Below are positions 1-10,000 of a stretch of DNA of 64,000 bases, in pieces (position 1 is the first letter of the stretch; every line of letters starts with the position of its first letter). The DNA is taken from contig NZ_QKTW01000015.1 in NCBI RefSeq assembly GCF_003236175.1, forward strand, positions 62,001-126,000, written 5' to 3'. Under the pieces are notes generated by a model. That model ran no database searches and was not told where the DNA came from. It saw nothing but the letters and a program-made list of their open reading frames with translations. A program made the translations under genes and the position numbers. The DNA comes from Taibaiella soli. Lineage in GTDB: Bacteria > Bacteroidota > Bacteroidia > Chitinophagales > Chitinophagaceae.

Positions 1-2
1 CC

Positions 3-3000
3 GTAGTAATCGTAGAATTTAACACCGATGTAAAAATCGATAAAGCCAAGCAGGACGTAAAAGATGCGGTGGACAAAGCGCGGCCGGATATGCCGCAAAA
101 TCTGCCGAACGAACCTGAAGTAAAGGATATCGACCTTTCGGAGTTACCGATCCTCAACGTGAATATTTCGGGCAACTATGACCTGAACCGTCTGAAGAAA
201 TATGCAGACAAGGTGAAGGACAATATTGAAGGCCTGAAAGAAATTAAACGCGTGGATATGGTGGGTGCGCCAGAACGCGAAATCCAGATCAATGTAGACA
301 TGTTTAAGCTGCAGGCATCCGGATTTACGTTTGACGATATTGACCATGCGGTACAACAAGAAAACGTATCAGCCACGGCGGGACAGGTTTCGATGGATAA
401 TCAGAAACGTTTGCTGAGCATTAAGAATGAATTCAAGACTGCCGATCAGATTGGAAATATCATTGTCAAAAACCAATCAGGTAAAGCCATTTATCTCCAT
501 GACATCGCAGATGTAGAAGATAGTTTTGAAGAACAAAAAAGCTACGCGCGTCTCGGCGGTAACAATGTAATCACGCTCAATATCATTAAAGCAAAAGGCG
601 AAAACCTGATCGACGCTTCCGACAAGATTGAAAAACTGCTGGAAGAAATGGAGCAGAATGATTTGCCGCGTGATCTGAAAATTGTGGTAACCGGCGATCA
701 GTCCGAACAAACAAGACATACACTTACCGACCTCGTGAACACGATCATCATCGGGTTCATATTGGTAACCGTAATCCTGATGTTCTTTATGGGCGTAACC
801 AATGCCTTATTCGTGGCGCTGTCCGTTCCACTTTCCTGTGCGATTGCGTTCTTTGTGCTTCCTACAATTGGTTTTACACTCAATATGATCGTGCTGTTCT
901 CATTCCTGCTAGCGCTCGGTATTGTGGTGGATGACGCGATTGTGGTAATTGAGAATACACACCGAATTTTTGACAACGGTAAAGTTCCGATTGATAAAGC
1001 CGCGAAAATTGCAACGCACGAAGTGTTCCTGCCAGTACTGTCCGGTACCGCTACGACCCTCATGCCGTTCGTGCCGCTGGCATTCTGGCCGGGCGTAATT
1101 GGTAGTTTCCTTTTCTACCTGCCAATTACATTGATCATTACGTTGCTGGCGTCTTTGATTGTCGCTTACATCATCAATCCTGTATTTGCGGTAAGCTTTA
1201 TGAAACCGCATGAACATACAGATAAGTTTAAAAAAGCTCGCTTCACTAAACGCGACCGTGCATTGGCCGTTGTTTTTGGTGGGCTGGCATTGCTGTTCTA
1301 CTTATCGAAATCCTGGGGCGTTGGGAACTTCATCATTTTCATCTACCTGTTTATCCTGCTGGAGAAATATGTATTTGCCAAATGGATTTTCACCTTCCAG
1401 AACAAGGTCTGGCCTGCATTCCAAAACTGGTATACAAAATGGTTGAAAGTAGCACTAGACAATCCAGGTAAAGTGGTAGGCGGAACTGTGATATTGTTTA
1501 TTCTATCGATTGTAACATTTGTAGTCCGCAAACCAAATATTGTTTTCTTCCCGGATGCGCAACCAAACTTCACGTATGTGTATCTCAATCTTCCGGTTGG
1601 TACCGATCAGGCTTATACCAATGAAGTATTGCGTAAAATGGAAGGCCGCGTAAATCATGCACTGGGAATAGATCCGAAAACCGGCAAGGGAAATGATGTG
1701 GTAAAATCGGTGATCTCTAACGTAACCATAAATGCCGTAGATCAGAATAGTGGCGAAATCGGCGACTTCCCGAACAAGGGTAAGATTACAGTGGCGTATG
1801 TTGAGTTTGCGAAACGTCATGGTGTGTCTACCTGGAAACTGATGGAAGACATCCGCAATTCGGTTCGCGATATTCCCGGCGCTGAAGTGACTGTAGACAA
1901 AGAAAGCAGTGGCCCACCATTGGCGAAACCAATTGTAATTGAGATTACCGGTGATAACCTCGATTCGTTGGTATCTACTTCTGAAAAACTAAAACGCTAT
2001 TTGCAAGTGAAGCAAATTGGTGGTGTGGAAGAATTGCGTAGTGACTTCCAGGCGAAGAATCCGGAGATTGTTTTTGACCTCAACCGGGAACGCATGAACA
2101 ACGAGAGTATTTCAACGTATACGGTTGTGAACAACCTTCGTACAGCCATTTTCGGCAAGGAGGTCTCACGCTTCCGCGATCAGAATGACGACTACCCGAT
2201 TACGCTACGACTGAAAAAAGATCAGCGTGAGAATATTGACGCAGTACGCAATATGCCAATTATCTTCCGCGATATGGGTATGGGCGGTGTGATTCGTCAG
2301 GTTCCGCTGAGTGCGTTTGCAGACGTTCACTACTCTTCTACTTACGGCGGCATCAAGCGCAAAAATGAAACTCGTATTATCACATTGTCTTCGAATGTTA
2401 TCACAGGTTTTAATCCAAACGAAGTGGTACAGAATATCCAGACTGAACTCGGCAATTTCCACAAACCAAGCGGTATCAGCATTCGCATGGGTGGCCAACA
2501 GGAAGATCAGGCAGAAACGACCAATTTCCTTGGTCGCGCGATGATGATTGCAATGGCTTTGATCTTTATGATCCTGATTCTGCAGTTTAACTCACTAAGT
2601 AAAACGCTGATCATTTTGAGTGAGGTGCTCTTCAGTCTGATTGGTGTGATTTTGGGCATCAGTATTTTCAAAACCAATTTCTCAATTGCGATCAGTGGTA
2701 TCGGTATTGTGGCGCTGGCCGGCGTGGTAGTGCGAAATGGTATCCTGCTCGTAGAGTTTATGGATTTGATGCTGGCGGAAGGTATGAGTCCACACGACGC
2801 ACTGGTAGAAGCTGGCCGTACACGTATGACGCCGGTACTGCTCACAGCAACTGCTGCGATTCTGGGTCTGATTCCGTTGGCGGTGGGTATGAACATCGAT
2901 TTTGCTTCGTTCTTCAGTCATTTGAATCCGCATATCTTCTTTGGTGGTGACAGTGCTGATTTTTGGGCGCCGCTAGCGTGGACGATGATTTACGGTCTGA

Positions 3001-3113
3001 GCTTCGCAACCTTCCTTACACTGATTCTTGTGCCGGTGCTTTGTTTGTTGAGCTTCCGCTTTAAGGCTTGGGTAAAAAGAATTAAGGATAGCGCGGCTAA
3101 ATCACTGGAATAG
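3..3113 (+). CDS. RND-family efflux permease (AcrB-like), 5' end outside window
   Basis: Inner-membrane proton-driven pump subunit that works with a periplasmic adaptor and an outer-membrane channel. The reading frame is open from base 3, so the true start lies upstream; about 1037 residues are visible, close to a full RND protein. The TM4 motif GIVVDDAIVVIENT keeps the two acidic residues of the proton relay. The TM10 motif reads VVRNGILLVEF, with Arg where AcrB has Lys940. Hydrophobic blocks at both halves and a long periplasmic loop between them fit the family. The C-terminal NPHIFFGGDSADFW segment before the last helix is a style I associate with Bacteroidetes homologues. Substrate cannot be read from sequence. 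A strong terminator follows the stop. Confidence 0.93.
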   Translation, partial: VVIVEFNTDVKIDKAKQDVKDAVDKARPDMPQNLPNEPEVKDIDLSELPILNVNISGNYDLNRLKKYADKVKDNIEGLKEIKRVDMVGAPEREIQINVDMFKLQASGFTFDDIDHAVQQENVSATAGQVSMDNQKRLLSIKNEFKTADQIGNIIVKNQSGKAIYLHDIADVEDSFEEQKSYARLGGNNVITLNIIKAKGENLIDASDKIEKLLEEMEQNDLPRDLKIVVTGDQSEQTRHTLTDLVNTIIIGFILVTVILMFFMGVTNALFVALSVPLSCAIAFFVLPTIGFTLNMIVLFSFLLALGIVVDDAIVVIENTHRIFDNGKVPIDKAAKIATHEVFLPVLSGTATTLMPFVPLAFWPGVIGSFLFYLPITLIITLLASLIVAYIINPVFAVSFMKPHEHTDKFKKARFTKRDRALAVVFGGLALLFYLSKSWGVGNFIIFIYLFILLEKYVFAKWIFTFQNKVWPAFQNWYTKWLKVALDNPGKVVGGTVILFILSIVTFVVRKPNIVFFPDAQPNFTYVYLNLPVGTDQAYTNEVLRKMEGRVNHALGIDPKTGKGNDVVKSVISNVTINAVDQNSGEIGDFPNKGKITVAYVEFAKRHGVSTWKLMEDIRNSVRDIPGAEVTVDKESSGPPLAKPIVIEITGDNLDSLVSTSEKLKRYLQVKQIGGVEELRSDFQAKNPEIVFDLNRERMNNESISTYTVVNNLRTAIFGKEVSRFRDQNDDYPITLRLKKDQRENIDAVRNMPIIFRDMGMGGVIRQVPLSAFADVHYSSTYGGIKRKNETRIITLSSNVITGFNPNEVVQNIQTELGNFHKPSGISIRMGGQQEDQAETTNFLGRAMMIAMALIFMILILQFNSLSKTLIILSEVLFSLIGVILGISIFKTNFSIAISGIGIVALAGVVVRNGILLVEFMDLMLAEGMSPHDALVEAGRTRMTPVLLTATAAILGLIPLAVGMNIDFASFFSHLNPHIFFGGDSADFWAPLAWTMIYGLSFATFLTLILVPVLCLLSFRFKAWVKRIKDSAAKSLE

Positions 3114-3134
3114 TTTTTTTGATTGATATATGCG

Positions 3135-3166
3135 AAAGGGTTGTCTCGATGAGGCAACCCTTTTTT
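3135..3166 (+). terminator. Terminator after RND permease gene
   Basis: Ten-base stem GGGTTGTCTC/GAGGCAACCC with one G-T pair and a 3-base loop, followed directly by a run of six T. It lies 22 bases past the stop codon. Confidence 0.85.
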
Positions 3167-3246
3167 GATTGTCAGATTTCAGACGGCAAGAATCACTTCG
3201 GGCGGCAGGCAGAAATTAAACATCAGATGTTTATTACGACTTACAT

Positions 3247-3271
3247 AAAAAAACCGGGCGTAGACACGCCC
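3247..3271 (-). terminator. Probable minus-strand terminator
   Basis: On the minus strand the hairpin GGGCGT-GTCT-ACGCCC is followed by GG and seven T. It would end transcription from the small minus-strand genes whose last stop is at 3396. Confidence 0.55.
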
Positions 3272-3340
3272 AGCTGATTTTTCATTTTACGAAGCAACTT
3301 TTATTATTCTATTCTGAATTTTTCCTTAGTTATTTATATA

Positions 3341-3364
3341 CCGCCCGAAAAGAATTTCGGGCGG
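3341..3364. repeat. Perfect 10-bp inverted repeat
   Basis: CCGCCCGAAA, AGAA loop, TTTCGGGCGG. It has no T-run on either side. It lies between the small minus-strand gene (stop 3396) and the hairpin at 3247-3271, so it may be a 3'-end stabilising hairpin. A related TTCGGGCGG core occurs near 3197. Confidence 0.6.
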
Positions 3365-3395
3365 TGTTTGAACCCATAAATGAAAAGAGAATTGT

Positions 3396-3677
3396 CTATT
3401 TGACTGTTTTATTAATTGTTTTTAAATAGCCGCCCCTTTGCAGAAAAAAGTTTACCGAATCACGGTAATGTCTATAAAGCAAAATGGCGGATTCACGATA
3501 CATCCATTGATACCAGGCAGGATGCTGCTCGCACATAGCCTCAAGGTGTTTCCGGATGGTCGGCTCTTTCAATTTCATTTCCGCAGCAAGCACAGATAAT
3601 TCTACCGGCATTTTATTCACCGACTGAACCAGATAACCTAAAATTTCATTACATCGTTTTGCGTCTGATACTTTCAT
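3396..3677 (-). CDS. Small protein of unknown function, possible winged-helix DNA-binding
   Basis: Ninety-three residues, not recognised. Residues about 26-50 (LSVLAAEMKLKEPTIRKHLEAM) look like a helix-turn-helix: a short helix, a turn, then a polar recognition-type helix. The C-terminal half is aromatic and basic (WYQWMYRESAILLYRHYR). Its ATG overlaps the stop of the upstream small frame (TAATG), which suggests translational coupling in a two-gene unit. Two hairpins lie downstream. The DNA-binding idea is inference from residue pattern only; the frame could also be a chance open frame. Confidence 0.5.
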   Translation of the reverse strand: MKVSDAKRCNEILGYLVQSVNKMPVELSVLAAEMKLKEPTIRKHLEAMCEQHPAWYQWMYRESAILLYRHYRDSVNFFLQRGGYLKTINKTVK

Positions 3678-3883
3678 TATTTTTTCAATCTATCCCGCCG
3701 GTAAAACGAATCTGCGCGGCTATATTTTCCTAACACACAAACAACCGGTGCACGCTGTTGTTTAGTACAAAGAACGGGCCATTTTTCGCCAGCTAAAGCT
3801 CCGCCCGTTTCATTTTTTGAATCGGCTGCGTCTTTTTTCACCAACCTATTAAACCATCGCAAAAACCCGTTGGGTGGAATCAA
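3677..3883 (-). CDS. Small basic protein, hypothetical, uncertain start
   Basis: Sixty-eight codons ending at the TAA that overlaps the ATG of the next gene. The only initiation codons near the 5' end are TTG at 3883 and weaker GTT/ATT codons; an in-frame stop lies eight codons further upstream. The product is basic (ends RRDRLKK) and contains two Cys. No family recognised. Main support is the tight TAATG coupling with the downstream frame. Confidence 0.3.
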   Translation of the reverse strand: MIPPNGFLRWFNRLVKKDAADSKNETGGALAGEKWPVLCTKQQRAPVVCVLGKYSRADSFYRRDRLKK

Positions 3884-4010
3884 AACAAAAAATTGCGGCC
3901 GTTAGACTTGCACAAAAAATGCCACAAAAGACACATTTAGGCTTTTTTTCACTCCACCTGTAAAGCAGATTGATCTTATAAGACATGGAGATGTCATTAT
4001 AGTGCAATAA

Positions 4011-4040
4011 AAAAGCCGGATGCAAATGCATCCGGCTTTT
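4011..4040 (-). terminator. Terminator of the 3323-aa protein gene
   Basis: Fourteen-base perfect stem AAAAGCCGGATGCA/TGCATCCGGCTTTT with a 2-base loop, 20 bases beyond the stop. Symmetrical, so it could work from both sides. Confidence 0.85.
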
Positions 4041-4059
4041 GATTTTATTTCAGGAAAAC

Positions 4060-7000
4060 CTATTCTGATTTGAACAGTTTTTCCATTTTCAGGAGTTGTC
4101 CATCTTCATCAAGTACCATGATCATATATACTCCGCTTGCGATATCACCCAGATCAACGCGTTTTACATCTTTCTGAGTCAGTATCACACGACCTTGCAG
4201 GTCACGGATCATAACGTTCACTTTTACCGGTGCATCGATGTTTACGATCTGATGTGCCGGATTCGGATAGATCTTAATATCGGAAGCTGCCACTGAAACA
4301 TTTGGCACGCCTACGTTATTAAAGAATGTTACTGATGAGTAATTCGTACAACCATTCACATCTGTTACTCTCACAAAGTATGCACCGTTCTGGGTTACAT
4401 TATAGCTTTGAGAAGTAGCGCCGTTGATCGGCTGGCTATTAAAGTACCATTGGTATGATGCATAAGAGCCAACAGTGGAAAGTATGCTACCAGACTGTGT
4501 AATCACCGGTTGTGGCAATGGATTTACCACTACAAGCACCTGAGCAGAAGTAGCAGAGCAACCTGCTGCGTTGGTGATCAGTACGGAATAGTTACCTGTC
4601 TGGTTAGCTATGAGATAGTTGTCAGTTGCACCAGGAACAGGTGCTGCATTGTTATTCCATTGATAAGTAACGCCACCTGCTATACCGCCACCGGAAATAC
4701 CAGTCAGCACTACCGCACCGCCTTCACAGAAAGTGATTGGTGTTGTGTAAGCGATAGTAGAAGTTGGTTTCGCATTTACAGTTACAGAGATACCAGTTGA
4801 TGTTGTGCTACAGTTACCATTGTTAGTAGTCACTGTGAACAAACCAGTTGATGTTGCTCCGTAAGCTGTGGTAGTAGCGCCAGGAATTGGGTTACCATTG
4901 ATGTTCCACTGATAAGTAAGGCCAGAAACAACGTTTGAGTTTAACCAAACTGTATCGCCCTGACATACGGTTGTGTTACCAAGCGCCGTAGCCGTAGCCA
5001 CTGGTGCCGGATTTACAGTAATAACCGAAGCAGTAGAAGTTGCAGTACATGTAGTAGCAGTATTTGTTACAGTCACTATGTAGCTACCCGCGATTGTTGC
5101 GTTGTAACAAGCAGTAGTGGCACCAGTAATTGCCGGACCATTCAGCGCCCATTGGTAAGTAAGGCCAGTAGCTGAAGGAACACAAAGGTTTGTTGCTGTA
5201 CCCTGACAGATTGTAGTACCACCAGAAGCAGTTACCGTTACGTTTGGCAGCGGATTTACCGTTACCGTTGTAGCAGTTGCTGTAGTAGCGGAACATGTAG
5301 TAGCTGTATTAGTTACGGTCACTGTGTAAGCACCAGATACTGAAGCAATGTAAGTACTGTCAGTAGCACCAGCGACTGCGGTACCACCTCTGAGCCATTG
5401 GTAAGTCAAACCGGAAGCATTGGTTGTTCTCAGTTTTACAGTACCGCCGGTACAGAATGAAGTTGCACCAGCTGCAGCGATCGTTGCTGTAGGCAAAGGA
5501 TTCACTGTTACTGCAACTGCAGGTGTAGAAGTATTCTTACAAGTAGTAGCCGTGCTGGTTACCATCAATGTGTAAGAACCTGTTGCTGTTGCAGAATAAG
5601 TAGCATTGGTAGCACCCGTAATTGCAGTACCGTTGTTTTGCCATTGGTAGTTAACACCAGTTGCTGTAGAGTTGATCACTACGGTACCACCAGCACAGAA
5701 CGTAGTTGCCGTTGCAGGCGTTACGGTTACTGTAGGTAATGGCGTGAGTGAAATTGTAGTAGGTGTAGAGGTTCCAACGCAAGCTGGACCCGTTGCAACA
5801 TCTAAGGTATAAATACCAGCTGCACCCGCTTTGTAAGTAGCATTAGTTGCACCAATAATTGCGCTACCACCTAATTTCCATTGATACGTTACGCCACCAG
5901 GAGTTGGACCGCTCAACACTGTGCTGTCACCTGTACATATTGCAACTGCACCACTTGGTGTAATTGAAGACGCAGGAGCACCATTGACAACAGCAATAGT
6001 GTTAGACACGTTTGTACAGCTGTTAGCAGTGTTTGTGATCTGAGCAGTATAGTTACCGAATTGAGTAGCAGTGTAAGTAGAATCTGTAGCACCACCGATG
6101 TTTGTACCACCCAATTTCCATTGGTAAGTCAAACCTGCAGTAGAAGATGCTTTCAGTATTACTGAACCACCAGCACAGAACGTTGTAGAACCAGCAGCCA
6201 CGATTGTGAGCGGCAATGGACTTACAGTCAGTCCCACAGCACTTGAAGTAATGTTACCACAAGGAGCAGCGCCGATTACTGTTACACTGTAGTTAGCTAC
6301 ATCTGCTGAAGAAACAGCGGCGATTGTGTAAGTGGCATTGGTTGCACCTGTAATTGCAGTACCGTTTTTCAGCCATTGGTAAGTAACACCTGTACCAGCC
6401 GCTACAACCGTGAATGTAGCAGGGCTACCGTTACAAGCTGTTTGAGCAGTTGGTTGCGTTGTGATAGAAGCAGGCGTATTAATTGTCAAAGCAGCGATTG
6501 CAGAAGTAACCGGAGCTGCCGCGCTACAAGAGCTGGTCAGGATTACCGTATAGTTACCCGCATCAGTTGCGATTACAGCAGGGATGGTGTAAGTCGCATT
6601 AGTTGCGCCACTGATATTAGTACCGCCTTTCTGCCATTGATAATTCACACCAGTTGTACCAGCGCTCAGACCTACAGTGAAAGTAGCAGGACCACCGAGA
6701 CATGCTGAAGTAGCAGCCGGTTGCGTAGTGATATTCAAAGGAGCACAGAATTCACCGAACTGATAATCACCAGCCAGTACCGGAGCCAGACCAGTTACAG
6801 TCTGAGAAGTAGCTGTTGGCGTATTTGCCGGAGGATAATTCCATGTAGCAGAAGCATAAACAGCACCACGAATATTCGCAGTATTGATTCCCGGATCAAC
6901 GTCTGCAGCCACCCAGGTACATTGTGCCGTAGCAGTACCTGCAGCGATCGTCAAACCATTAACCGGTTGAATCGTGTAGTAACGGTTGATGCTCTTCGAA

Positions 7001-10000
7001 GCATTGATAGCAGAAGATGCGATATTCGGATGATCACCAGGAGTAGATTTAGCCCACATTGCACCACCAGCTGTAGGAGCAGAGCTCGTTGTAACAACTA
7101 CCGGAGTATAATACAAAGAGTCACCTACAGAGAATGTATGGTTCATTGCGCTGCTTGACGGAGCTTGTTTCTGATGACGACCCCAGATCCAGCCATTCGA
7201 TTGACCTGCACTAGGAAGAGAACCTCCATTTTCAATCAGTCTGCTTACACCCGGCATTTTAATTCTTGAAGGACCAGTTGCGCCAGCTACGAATGTTACC
7301 GTACCAGTGTAAGATGCACTGTCGTTGGTCATGTTGAAAGTGACCATGTTCGAGTTACTTACTGTAATGCTATGGAAGTTTGCAGTAGGCGTGGCAGAAT
7401 TCATGTTTCTGAACCAGCCACCGCCACTTACTGTTTGCGGAGCAGTAGCAGGCTGTACCGTACCTGTAGAATAGTTACCGAAGTAAACTGTGTTACCTGC
7501 GGAAGCTAAAGTATTGGTCGTAAAGATACCACCGGTATTAACCGTCAGGTTTCCGTTCAGGTACAGCGTGATACCGCTATTAATACGGAACTCACCACCG
7601 TTATTTACAACAAAATTACCCATTACCCCAAATGTGCCGCCGCCTACAACGGCGCGGTTTGTACCTGTACCAGAATTGATTTCAACATTGTTGAATACCA
7701 GCTTACCGGAACCGATGTTCGGATTGACACTGAAAAGGTAAGAAGTGTTAGTAGCAGTATCTAAAGATGTACCATTACCGAAACGGAAAGTGTGTGTATT
7801 AAGCGCTGCTACCGTCGTAGCATTGTTGTACACAAAAGTATTCGTACCTGTGCTCGCAGGATGCGGATCCACTACAGTGAAAGTACCACCTGTAAAGCTC
7901 AGTGTTGGCGAAAGCAGGTTTACGATCGGCGTGCTTGCTGCAACGCTGTTCGTAGGATTACCACCAGCGTTACCATCTACGTTGATAGCACCACCAGACT
8001 GGTTGGTAGAAGATCCTGTGTTTGCAACATAGTTACCATTGATGTTCAATGTACCGTTGGCAACAATCAATTGACCATTATTGGTAAATGGCTTATTACC
8101 ACCGCCGGTAGGACCGAGTGTTACAGTTCCGCCAACTACGTTGAAGGAAGCACCAAGGTTATTCGTGATACCTGAAGCTCCGGAATTACCATTTACTTTA
8201 ACAGTACCATTCAGTGCAGCTACTGCACCACTATTTACCAGTACGCTATCAATTGTAACTGTATTCGCTGCATTATTCACCATCAAAGTACCCGTTGCAA
8301 GAATCGTCAAAGATTTTGCAGCGTTGGTAGCAGCATCTACTGTTACTTGCACGCCAGGGTTGATGGTTGCATCATTTGTGATGCCCGGAACGTTATTATT
8401 CAGCCATGTAGCTGGTGTGCTCCAGTTACCAGTTGCAATTGCGATGTAGCCGTCAGCAATGTTTGTATCTGCAGCACCGATGTAGTATGGGTTGGCAAGA
8501 TCAGCAATTGCAAGACCTGTACGGAATGCACTGAAACCAGAACCCGCAGCATGCGTACCTGCTACTGCAGCTGCCTGCATTACGCGGAGGTTAGCAGAAC
8601 TGCTAGGAATAGAAAGGTTGAATAAACCTGTACCCGTCAACTTCACGTTCAATGTACCTGAAGCTGCGATACCGTTACCTGTGGTAAATGCCCAGCTTGA
8701 GCTTGTACGTTTATTGATGTTGTACGTTGGTGATGCACTTGCATCTGAAACTGCAGGAGTCAGCGTAAAGAGACCGTTCACATTGGTATGACCAACGCCG
8801 ATTGTACCACCTGTAGAAAGTGCAGTTGCAGCACTGAAGGAAATCGCTACGTTGCGGTTTACACCACCATAGCTCAGTGGATAGAAACCTACAGCAGTAC
8901 CGGCAGATGTCGGCAAGCTTGTCGTACCGTACCAACGGATGAGTGAACCCGATGTTACACGGATACCACCCGCTGTATAAGTCAGTGCACCCGGAGTAGC
9001 AGCAGCTGTACCCAATGTGAGTGTGTTTGTAGAAATGTCAATATCACCGGCAGTCATGGTCAGTGTTCCACCGATTGTACGGCTAAATGGAACAGTGATA
9101 CCATTTGCGTCGTTGACAGTTACATTCAATGGACCGTTTGTAGCAGGCCAAACAGTTGCCGTAGATGTTACAGCAGGAGTAGCGTCATAAGTCAGCGTAG
9201 TACCTGTAGCAGCATAAGTCAATACCAGTGTTGTGGTAATCGGAGCTGTAGCGCCTGTGCTGATACGCACGCCACCACTTGAGTTGATCTTAAATGCATT
9301 GTTTGTAGTGAAATTACCAGTACCTATCAGGGTAATACCTGCTGAATTGGTTACTTGATAAACAACTGGGCCAACGATTGCAGAATCAAGGAAAGTTACA
9401 TTCTGTGCAGCGGTTGTACCATTAAAATTCAGCGTTACCACACCGGCACCTGAAGATTTCAATAAACCACCGGTCTGATTATACGTTCCGCCTACGCTGA
9501 TCGATTTCGCACCAGTACCCGTAAGGTCTACGGTACCACCTGATTGTGAGAAATTATTCGTAACAATGGTAACAGTGTTGCTGGTGTTACCCATTGACCA
9601 AGTACCAGTCGTACCTGTTGATACTACAGACAACGTCCCGAGAACAGTTGCAGGAACTGTTCCTGACCACTGACTGTTAGCAGTCTGATTCGGACAGTTA
9701 TACGTGAAATTATAGAATGTCTGACCGAGGCCACCGTTAGGTCCGCCGGTTGTTGTAGTAAATCCTGAAATCAACGCGTTAGATCCTACACCCCATGTTG
9801 CCGTAGGAATTGCGCCACCGGTTGTTGTTGTGTACTTGTGTTCATAAGTACCATTAATCACCAGGTTTGCGGCTGTACTTGTGAATGCTCCTGCAGTACC
9901 TGTACCACCTGCAGAAAGTGTACCTGTAGCAGTTACGGTGTCAATTGCGTTTGAGAAGTTAACAGCATTAGATGGTGTACCATTATTTACATGCAGTATA

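Noticed and set aside
3849-4031. 60-aa minus-strand open frame
   Set aside because: It begins inside the terminator hairpin of the giant gene and has no recognisable features.
4500-6700. Regular repeats suggestive of a CRISPR-like array
   Set aside because: The repeats are about 240-270 bases, diverged, and in frame with the Ig-like protein domains.
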